In this document: positions 1 through 5,199 of the stretch, in pieces
How positions within the stretch are numbered: position 1 is the stretch's first letter
Layout: the number at the start of each line of letters is the position of its first letter
The notes under the pieces: generated by a model
Databases searched by the model: none
What the model saw: the letters and a program-made list of their open reading frames with translations, nothing else
Told to the model about the DNA's origin: nothing
NCBI GenBank assembly: GCA_035457545.1
Contig: DATIBM010000005.1
Coordinates: 1 to 5,374, forward strand
Length of the DNA stretch: 5,374 nt
From: Nitrospira_G sp035457545
Lineage (GTDB): Bacteria; Nitrospirota; Nitrospiria; Nitrospirales; Nitrospiraceae
Direction: 5' to 3'
Translations under genes and position numbers: made by a program

Positions 1-1031
1 AAGAGGAGCGCGCCCACTATGATTGGATGGGCTACGTGGCGATGTTCATCGCCGTCCTCTTCCTGATTCCGCTGCCGTTCGCGGGATACTGGTTGATGCG
101 GGAGGTCTACGCCTATCGCCAGCAGATGGGGATCACGCTCATGGGAGGATTGCTGGCCTGGTTGTTCATCATCCAGGCCACCATGATCGGAGCGTTGTTC
201 CTCACCACCACCTATTATCTCTGGCAATGCCTCGGCCGGATGCCCGGGGCCGAACGCTATCTGCGATACGTGAAGTATCTGGTCTTCATCATGTTCGCCG
301 GTTTTCTGGTGTTCATCACCCCCCACACCATGGTGATGACGCCGGCGGAATTGAAGGCGATGGGAGGCCAGCAGCACCCGGTGCTGGGGAATTACGGCGT
401 GATGTCTGCCAAGAACGGCGGCATCAATGTGATGATCGTCACCACCGTGTTGAGTTTCATTTGGTATCAACGCGGCAACCTCATCGCCACGGTATCCTGG
501 CGGAAATTCGGCAACATCTTCATGGGCGTGTTCTTTGCCCTGGCCTATGCGAACATCGTGTGGTTGGCCGTCTATGGCTATTACATTCCGGCCAACGTCC
601 GGGTCGGGCTCTCGGTGCCCCAGGTTGCGACTACCTTGTCGTGCCTGCTGCTCATGACGGCCCTCAATCTGGCCATGCTCAAGGGCGCCACGCGGCAAGG
701 CGCCGTCGAATGGGGGAAGATGACGGCGCGCTCGCAATATGCGCTGGTGATGCTCGCGACCGAGTTTACCTGGATGATGGCGCTGATGGGCTATATCCGC
801 TCGTCGGTGCGCCTGTTCTGGCATGTCAACGAGATCATGCGGGACAACTCGCCCTGGGCCTATACCCATACGGTCGGGTTCGCGGCCAACATGATCTCCT
901 TCAACGTGCTGTTCTTCTGGATCAGTATTCTGTTCGTGTTCTGGTTGGCTTCCTTGGGAGAGAAGCGACCGGTCACAACGGCGGCCACATCAAGCCCCAA
1001 CCTGACAACGTCTCCCGTCGGGCGGTCATGA
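1..1031 (+). CDS. Cytochrome bd-like oxidase subunit I-like membrane protein, 5'-truncated by window edge
   Basis: The reading frame is open from base 3 (E-E-R-A-H-Y-D-W before the first Met at 27) to TGA at 1029-1031, so the Met at 27 is internal and the gene starts left of the window. The visible part is strongly hydrophobic, with about eight predicted membrane helices (counting the Met at 27 as 1: about 3-23, 38-65, 83-99, 133-147, 163-186, 200-218, 238-256, 284-309). Motifs such as HYDWMGY, IPLPFAGYW, QQMGITLMGG and HPVLGNYGV resemble cytochrome bd and bd-like quinol oxidase subunit I proteins, which reduce O2 in the cytoplasmic membrane. Histidines at 100, 117, 266 and 281 are candidate heme or metal ligands. 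The C-terminal tail is rich in Thr, Ser and Pro. The assignment comes from remembered family resemblance; the N-terminal half, which would carry most heme ligands, is not visible. The gene converges on the sigma-54 regulator. Confidence 0.68.
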   Translation, partial: EERAHYDWMGYVAMFIAVLFLIPLPFAGYWLMREVYAYRQQMGITLMGGLLAWLFIIQATMIGALFLTTTYYLWQCLGRMPGAERYLRYVKYLVFIMFAGFLVFITPHTMVMTPAELKAMGGQQHPVLGNYGVMSAKNGGINVMIVTTVLSFIWYQRGNLIATVSWRKFGNIFMGVFFALAYANIVWLAVYGYYIPANVRVGLSVPQVATTLSCLLLMTALNLAMLKGATRQGAVEWGKMTARSQYALVMLATEFTWMMALMGYIRSSVRLFWHVNEIMRDNSPWAYTHTVGFAANMISFNVLFFWISILFVFWLASLGEKRPVTTAATSSPNLTTSPVGRS

Positions 1032-1067
1032 TCGCTGCCCTGTGGCCAACGTCGTCGGATGCCATCG

Positions 1068-1100
1068 GGTTCGGCCGGTTTCGCAATGACCGGCCGAGCC
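1068..1100 (+). terminator. Hairpin downstream of the bd-like gene, candidate terminator
   Basis: A perfect 9-bp inverted repeat, TCGGCCGGT (1071-1079) and ACCGGCCGA (1089-1097), has a 9-nt loop. It extends to 12 bp with GGT/GCC, one pair being G-U. It lies 36 bp after the oxidase stop codon in a convergent intergenic region, the expected place for a terminator. No U-tract follows, so it is not a classical intrinsic terminator. The right arm can instead pair with 1098-1103 (ACCGGC-CGA-GCCGGT), giving a competing short hairpin. Confidence 0.45.
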
Positions 1101-1275
1101 GGTATTCCGGATGGGTGTCGGCCAGTGAGCCGTGACGATGCGCATCCGACAGCAATGACCGTTCTCCCGCGAAGACGAGCACAGATCCTCGAGCTGTTGG
1201 GACGCTATCGAGGAGCTCTGCGAAATGAAACAGATTGAAGAGGGCACGGATTGCGCCGGAGTCGATGCCGGCTGC

Positions 1276-1298
1276 TCGGCGTTTGCCGAAAGTTCGGC
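1276..1298 (-). terminator. Small overlapping hairpins just after the sigma-54 regulator stop, possible terminator
   Basis: Directly beyond the TAG stop at 1302-1300 there are three alternating 5-6 base arms: TCGGC (1276-1280), GCCGAA (1285-1290) and TTCGGC (1293-1298). The middle arm can pair with either neighbour. The stems are short and no T-run follows on the minus strand, so a terminator role is only suggested by location. Confidence 0.25.
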
Positions 1299-1299
1299 G

Positions 1300-3366
1300 C
1301 TACCGCGGCCGGGAGATCCCCAGCTTCTGCATGCGGGATTGAAGGGTGGTGCGCTTCAGGCCGAGGCGGGCCGCCGCGCCGGACGCCCCGCCGATCGTCC
1401 AGTTGGTTTCGCGCAGGGTTTTGAGGATATGCTCCCGTTCCGCCTCTTCCATCGTCGTGGGGGCGCCGTTCCCGGAGACCGGTTGGTGGGGTTTCAATTC
1501 CGAGAGGGGCACGAACAGGTCCGGTCCGGCTGTGAGAATGACGGACCGCTCGATGAAGTTCTCCAGCTCGCGGACGTTGCCGGGCCACGAATAGCGCTGA
1601 AGCGCCTTCATCGCGTCGGCTGGAATCGTCTCGATGCGTTTTTTCATCCGCATGCCGAACTTCTGGACGAAATGGCGCACCAGCACGGGAATGTCCTCGA
1701 CCCGGTCCCGGAGCGGCGGGACGGTGAGCGGAAAGACGTTCAGCCGGTAGTAGAGATCGCTTCGGAACTTCTGCTCCTCGATCATCTGGGAAAGGTCGCG
1801 GTTGGTGGCGGCCACCACGCGCACATCCACGCGCACCGTGCGGGTGCTGCCCAGCCGTTCGAACTCCTGCTCCTGCAAGACCCGCAACAATTTGACCTGC
1901 AGCTCCAGCGGAATCTCTCCCACCTCGTCGAGAAAGATCGTCCCCCGATCCGCCAGCTCGAACCGGCCGATCTTGGTGCTGATGGCTCCGGTAAAGGCGC
2001 CCTTCTCATGGCCGAACAGCTCGCTCTCCAAAAGGCCGGTCGGGATGGCGGCGCAGTTGAGCTTGACGAACGTCCGGCCCTTTCGCTCGCTGAGATTGTG
2101 GAGCGCCCGGGCGATCAGCTCCTTGCCGCTGCCGGTTTCGCCGAGGATCAGGACCGTGGAGTCCGTCGGAGCGACCGTTTGCACCTGCGTGAGCAGCCGC
2201 TTGAGGGGTTTGCTCTCGCCGACGATTTCGTCGAAGTTGTACGAGGTCTGAATCTCCTCTTCGAGATACAGTTTCTCCTTGGCCAGCCGGTCCTTCAGTT
2301 GCGTAATCTCCTGATAGGCCAGAGCGTTTCCCACGGCCAGCGCGATCTGACCCGCGACCTGGCTCAGGAATTCCACGTCGGAGGGCGAAAAGGCCTTGGC
2401 ATGACGGCTCCCCAGGCTCAGGCAGCCGAGGACACGGTCCTTCGAGAGCAGCGGAAGGGAGCAGAGCGACTTGAACCCCTTCTGGACGAGCAGCCGGATC
2501 ACCTCATGCCGAAACGTCGCCAGGTCCGTTTCCCCCGCCACGACCGGCCGCTTGGTGCGCAGGGCGACCGCGGCAGGGGAGTCGGCCGCGTCGGTCGTGA
2601 GGCCTTCCGCCAAGAGGCCTTCGTTGTCCGGAAAATCCAGCGCATGGAGGCGGAAGCGATTCTGCTCGCCGTCGTAGAGCAACAAGCTGGCATATTCCTG
2701 TCGGACGACTTCTCGCAGCGAGAGGCTCACCGCGCTGAACAGCTCGCGCAGCTCCAGTTTGGAGACCATCGCGTTGGTCATCCGGAGCAGGAGACCGAAC
2801 CGGTCGCGCTGCCGTTCGACAGCCAGCCGGGACGCCGAGGCGGCCTCCCGGTTCAGCACATTGTCCACCGCCACGGCCACTTGGCGCCCGACTTGCTGCA
2901 GGAAGTCCAGATCGGTCTTCCCGTAGGCGTCGGTCTGGAGGCTCGCGAACTCCAACACGCCTAGCTTCCGGGCGGAGCTGGTCAGCGGCAGGAGACAACA
3001 GGACTGCACACCGTCCTCCTGCATGCGGGCGATGACTTCCGACCACCGGCGTTCGTCCGGCAGATTGCGAATGAGCAGCGGCTGCTGCGTCTCCCAGACC
3101 AGTCCGGCGGGGGTCGCATCGAGTGCATCCTCATGCCCGCCGACGATGTCGGCCGGCACATTGGCCTCCAAACTATGCAGCCGCATGACCTGCCGCTCCG
3201 GATCGTAGAGCGACAATCCGACAAAGTTCACCGGAATGATGCGGGGCAGGCGCCGCGCCAGATCCTTCAGCAGCGCGGGAAGGTCCGAATGGCGGGCGAT
3301 CGCCTCCGACACGTCCAAAAGCGCCAGATACTGTTCGATAAGGGGATGGGCTTCCGGCATGGGCAT
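1300..3366 (-). CDS. Sigma-54-dependent transcriptional activator with two GAF domains, FhlA-like, Fis-type HTH
   Basis: This is a bacterial enhancer-binding protein that uses ATP hydrolysis to open sigma-54 RNA polymerase promoters. From the Met at 3366 it has 688 residues: GAF 1 about 14-170, GAF 2 about 190-350, a short charged linker helix about 352-371, the AAA+ domain about 379-610 and a Fis-type HTH about 655-686. Visible motifs are Walker A GETGSGKE (409-416), the sigma-54 contact loop GAFTGA (456-461), Walker B GTIFLDE (475-481), ATNRD (520-524), arginine-finger region FRSDLYYRLN, and WPGNVRELEN (594-603). There is no receiver domain, so the signal is probably a small ligand or redox cue sensed by the GAF domains, as in FhlA or NorR; length and C-terminus (RLGLKRTTLQSRM) closely match FhlA. 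An in-frame ATG at 3489 would add 41 residues of Gly/Ser/Pro-rich sequence lacking family character and spanning a TATAAT box, so I prefer 3366 (or 3360). Neither start has a good Shine-Dalgarno. Confidence 0.93.
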   Translation of the reverse strand: MPMPEAHPLIEQYLALLDVSEAIARHSDLPALLKDLARRLPRIIPVNFVGLSLYDPERQVMRLHSLEANVPADIVGGHEDALDATPAGLVWETQQPLLIRNLPDERRWSEVIARMQEDGVQSCCLLPLTSSARKLGVLEFASLQTDAYGKTDLDFLQQVGRQVAVAVDNVLNREAASASRLAVERQRDRFGLLLRMTNAMVSKLELRELFSAVSLSLREVVRQEYASLLLYDGEQNRFRLHALDFPDNEGLLAEGLTTDAADSPAAVALRTKRPVVAGETDLATFRHEVIRLLVQKGFKSLCSLPLLSKDRVLGCLSLGSRHAKAFSPSDVEFLSQVAGQIALAVGNALAYQEITQLKDRLAKEKLYLEEEIQTSYNFDEIVGESKPLKRLLTQVQTVAPTDSTVLILGETGSGKELIARALHNLSERKGRTFVKLNCAAIPTGLLESELFGHEKGAFTGAISTKIGRFELADRGTIFLDEVGEIPLELQVKLLRVLQEQEFERLGSTRTVRVDVRVVAATNRDLSQMIEEQKFRSDLYYRLNVFPLTVPPLRDRVEDIPVLVRHFVQKFGMRMKKRIETIPADAMKALQRYSWPGNVRELENFIERSVILTAGPDLFVPLSELKPHQPVSGNGAPTTMEEAEREHILKTLRETNWTIGGASGAAARLGLKRTTLQSRMQKLGISRPR

Positions 3367-3414
3367 CGTGGATGGCGCAGAACCGCTGTGTGTCGAAGCG
3401 ATCGGCGCCGGCCC

Positions 3415-3420
3415 ATTATA
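3415..3420 (-). promoter_or_regulatory. TATAAT -10-like box upstream of the sigma-54 regulator
   Basis: On the minus strand there is a perfect TATAAT hexamer in otherwise GC-rich sequence, about 50 bp upstream of the ATG at 3366. No convincing TTGACA-like -35 lies 16-18 bp upstream (best match 3 of 6), and there is no extended -10 TG. If used, transcription would begin near 3408, which would exclude the upstream ATG at 3489 as the start. Confidence 0.35.
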
Positions 3421-3506
3421 AGAGAAGCGTCCTGCGGGTGCTACGGAGTGCTCTAGTTCCCTTCCGCCGGAGCCTGGGAGCCCGGACATTGCCTGATGGA
3501 TAAGTC

Positions 3507-3554
3507 ATCCCTCACCTCCTCCTCTCCCCGAGGAGAGGGCGAGGGTGAGGGGAT
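3507..3554. repeat. Imperfect palindromic repeat (CTCACC...GAGGGTGAGG type), possible terminator
   Basis: A left arm beginning ATCCCTCACC and ending CCTCTCC is followed by the loop CCGA (3527-3530) and a right arm GGAGAGGGCGAGGGTGAGGGGAT. The two arms match over about 20 positions with a few gaps and mismatches. It begins 6 bp past the stop codon of the 144-aa gene, so in that transcript it would form a long stable hairpin and could end transcription or protect the 3' end. There is no U-tract. Highly similar CCCTCACCC...GGGTGAGGG palindromes occur as dispersed intergenic repeats in many GC-rich bacterial genomes, so this may be a member of a repeat family rather than a dedicated terminator. 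Confidence 0.6.
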
Positions 3555-3559
3555 GTCCT

Positions 3560-3994
3560 TCACTCCTCCCAGAAGAACTTGTCCCACTCGACGGTCTTGT
3601 CCCACCATTGCTTGTGGCGTTTCACATCGTGCAACGCCGGCGGGGTAACCTGATAACAATAGTCCCCGATGGCATCGGCGGCTCCGGCGCTGATCCCGCC
3701 TTCCCGGTTCTCCAACATGTCCATCAGCCGATTCATTGCGAGATAGGACCCGTCCATCTCATTCCGATCGTAGAGGCTCCGCACCAACGCCACCTGCCCG
3801 ATATAGGGATCGAACGTTCCCGGTTCGGCCTTGGCCTGTGCCGTTCCCTGTTGCACCAGGATAAATCCGGTCAATTGGTCCAGCCACCCTTCCGACCAGA
3901 CAGCCATGGCAATCGCCGCCCAGAGCATGGCCGTCACGAACAGGAGGGACAGGAATAGGGCCCGTTGCCTCTGTGGGATGAGAGCCTGTGCCAT
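3560..3994 (-). CDS. Single-pass membrane protein of unknown function (144 aa)
   Basis: I do not recognise this family. The protein has a basic N-terminus (about 1-11), one hydrophobic segment at about 12-33 and then about 110 soluble residues, so it is probably anchored in the cytoplasmic membrane with its C-terminal part in the periplasm. The soluble part has an SLYDRNEMDGSYLAMNRLMDML helix-like stretch at about 73-94 and an aromatic, charged tail (KQWWDKTVEWDKFFWEE). Cys113, His122 and His127 are possible metal ligands, but there is no CxxCH heme motif. The ATG at 3994 is supported by an AAGGGGGGAG ribosome binding site (3996-4005) starting at the stop codon of the upstream cupredoxin gene, only 11 nt away, so the two are almost certainly co-transcribed. 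A palindromic repeat follows the stop. A role with the copper proteins is inferred from the operon only. Confidence 0.82.
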   Translation of the reverse strand: MAQALIPQRQRALFLSLLFVTAMLWAAIAMAVWSEGWLDQLTGFILVQQGTAQAKAEPGTFDPYIGQVALVRSLYDRNEMDGSYLAMNRLMDMLENREGGISAGAADAIGDYCYQVTPPALHDVKRHKQWWDKTVEWDKFFWEE

Positions 3995-3995
3995 G

Positions 3996-4005
3996 ACTCC
4001 CCCCT
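3996..4005 (-). promoter_or_regulatory. Ribosome binding site of the 144-aa membrane protein gene
   Basis: On the minus strand the TAA stop of the upstream gene runs directly into AAGGGGGGAGT and then, after TC, the ATG at 3994. This purine-rich stretch fixes the start and suggests translational coupling within the operon. Confidence 0.6.
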
Positions 4006-4557
4006 TTACGGAACTACCTTGATCCGACTGCCGGTATCCGTATCGTTTCGATGGAGTGGACAGAAAAAGCGATAGATCATCGTGTCTCCCTGGGAGCCGA
4101 CAACATCGTCCGCTAATCGGTCTCTATCCACCACAACCAACATGGTTTCCTCGGACGCGATGGTGATGCGCAGTGGCCTGGACGACGTGATGCCGCCTTC
4201 TTCGAACGATTCGAACAGCCCCGGGGCCTCGAAGACATGGGTTCGTGGGGACGGATTCTCAAGCCGGAAGCTTAGGGGTTCCGTCAAATCCTGCTGACGG
4301 GAAATGAAGACTTCCTGTGGAAACCACACAGCCTGCTCGCCATCGACATCGCGAACCACGAAGTGCAGCTCTTTTGCCAGGCTGGGAGTCGGTTGGCTCA
4401 GCATTCCTGCTGCGAGGGTCCATCCAAGCAAGAGGCCCAGCCATGCGACCCTGGCGCGATAGGGGAACTGCCGCCACTCCGGCTCGCGGCGATCTGTACC
4501 TGCCCGTCTGACCCGGATGACTCCGTGTACTTCAGACCGCCGGACTGATTCACGCAT
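4006..4557 (-). CDS. Exported cupredoxin-like protein with Asp at the axial-ligand position
   Basis: From the ATG at 4557 the product has 183 residues. A basic N-terminal stretch of about 34 residues precedes a hydrophobic segment (about 38-54) and a likely signal peptidase site S-L-A|K-E near residue 61, so the mature domain is periplasmic or membrane-attached. The domain is a cupredoxin-like beta-sandwich: N-P-S-P-R-T-H (His107, first ligand position) and F-F-C-P-L-H (Cys166, His169). Where plastocyanin has its axial Met, five residues after the His, this protein has Asp174. It is a close paralog of the gene just upstream, sharing PQEV/PQEA, RTHxF, GLFE, RPLR and a C-terminal VVP. An in-frame GTG at 4596 overlaps the upstream TGA as GTGA and would give 196 residues; it lacks a Shine-Dalgarno, while the ATG at 4557 has only a weak GAGAGAG, so the start is open. 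Copper binding is inferred. Confidence 0.85.
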   Translation of the reverse strand: MRESVRRSEVHGVIRVRRAGTDRREPEWRQFPYRARVAWLGLLLGWTLAAGMLSQPTPSLAKELHFVVRDVDGEQAVWFPQEVFISRQQDLTEPLSFRLENPSPRTHVFEAPGLFESFEEGGITSSRPLRITIASEETMLVVVDRDRLADDVVGSQGDTMIYRFFCPLHRNDTDTGSRIKVVP

Positions 4558-4592
4558 GGGCTCTCTCGCTTTGGTCAGTTTTCGACTCACGG

Positions 4593-5048
4593 TCACGGCA
4601 CGACCCGGATCGTTCCCCCGACATGCACGTCTCCCTTATGCAGCGGACAAAAGAATGGAAACTCCTCCACCCTCGCCGATACGTTGCCATCAGTCGCAAA
4701 TTGCGCCGTGCTGATCTGCACGCGAACCTCATCCTCAGACGTCACCGTCACCCGTAACGGTCTCGTCATGACGTCTCCGTTGGCGCCCATCGTTTCCTCA
4801 AAAAGCCCATGGGCCGCGAAGGCATGGGTGCGGTAGGTGGGATTCTTCAAGACCAATACCAACCCGTCCTGCAGCTCCGTGCTGCGGTGCACCACCGCCT
4901 CTTGAGGCACCCAGGCGGCCCGTTTCTCGCCGCGTTCCTCCGCCGTGAAGTGGATTTCCACGGCTTCGGCCATCGTGAACGTCGCAAGGCTGAAACCCAG
5001 CATCGCGAGCGCCGGCCAGCCACAGAACCGTTGTCGCAGCCTTCCCAT
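4593..5048 (-). CDS. Exported cupredoxin-like protein with Cys-x2-His-x4-His site (nitrosocyanin-like spacing)
   Basis: The 151-residue product begins with a signal peptide (basic MGRLRQR, hydrophobic core about 11-26, likely cleavage A-E-A|V after residue 29), so it acts in the periplasm. The mature part of about 122 residues is a single cupredoxin-like domain: K-N-P-T-Y-R-T-H with His75 as first ligand, then F-F-C-P-L-H with Cys134 and His137, and His142 where plastocyanin has Met. Cys-x2-His-x4-His is the spacing of the red copper protein nitrosocyanin (Cys95, His98, His103), whose fourth ligand Glu60 aligns with His75 here. A mononuclear copper electron carrier or copper/NO-binding protein is plausible, not shown. 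The start is supported by AGGAG 10 nt upstream. It is the first gene after a terminator-like hairpin and probably heads an operon with its paralog and the 144-aa membrane protein. Confidence 0.88.
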   Translation of the reverse strand: MGRLRQRFCGWPALAMLGFSLATFTMAEAVEIHFTAEERGEKRAAWVPQEAVVHRSTELQDGLVLVLKNPTYRTHAFAAHGLFEETMGANGDVMTRPLRVTVTSEDEVRVQISTAQFATDGNVSARVEEFPFFCPLHKGDVHVGGTIRVVP

Positions 5049-5058
5049 GCCGAGCTAT

Positions 5059-5063
5059 CTCCT
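5059..5063 (-). promoter_or_regulatory. Shine-Dalgarno AGGAG of the 151-aa cupredoxin gene
   Basis: AGGAG on the minus strand, in the context ACAGGAGA, lies 10 nt before the ATG at 5048. The spacing is slightly long but acceptable, and it supports that start. Confidence 0.55.
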
Positions 5064-5122
5064 GTTCCCACAGCCGATGTAATCGGTCTCGCCCGACCTT
5101 GCCCCATCGTTTCCAAGAAATG

Positions 5123-5169
5123 CCGCAGCCCCGGCCTGGCTCCCACAATCAAGCCGGCCGGGGCTGTGG
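5123..5169 (-). terminator. Strong intrinsic-terminator-like hairpin after the partial cupredoxin gene
   Basis: A perfect 11-bp GC-rich inverted repeat, CAGCCCCGGCC (5126-5136) and GGCCGGGGCTG (5156-5166), extends outward by CC/GG after one mismatch and inward by GGCT/AGCC. On the minus strand it is followed by CATTTCTTGG, a short T-rich run, consistent with an intrinsic terminator about 30 bp after the TGA at 5200. It separates the partial upstream gene from the downstream cupredoxin pair, implying that the pair has its own promoter or depends on read-through. I see no clear promoter in 5049-5120. Confidence 0.65.
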
Positions 5170-5199
5170 TGGTCCACTCTTCACCCTTAAGCGTCGAAC

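Noticed and set aside
1080..1097. Possible sigma-54 -24/-12 element on the minus strand (GGCCGGTCATTGC)
   Set aside because: The GG-to-GC spacing is one base short and the -24 half is poor. It would direct transcription antisense into the oxidase gene, and the bases are explained by the hairpin.
23..1135. 370-codon + frame overlapping the oxidase gene
   Set aside because: Its translation is rich in His, Arg, Gly and Asp with no domain character, while the overlapping frame encodes a clear polytopic membrane protein.
1186..1214. 7-bp inverted repeat TCCTCGA...TCGAGGA with 15-nt loop
   Set aside because: The stem is short, the loop is long and there is no supporting context. It is plausible by chance.
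1086..1238. 50-codon + frame in the convergent intergenic region, ending in a helix-like RRRAQILELLGRYRGALRNETD
   Set aside because: There is no good ribosome binding site, its first part overlaps the 1071-1097 hairpin and it matches no family I recognise. The helix-like end is suggestive but not enough to call a gene.
1225..2964. 579-codon open frame on the + strand antisense to the sigma-54 regulator
   Set aside because: It lies opposite a complete protein with every expected AAA+ motif, and its translation is rich in Arg, Gly, His and Gln without recognisable domains. Long antisense frames are common in GC-rich DNA.
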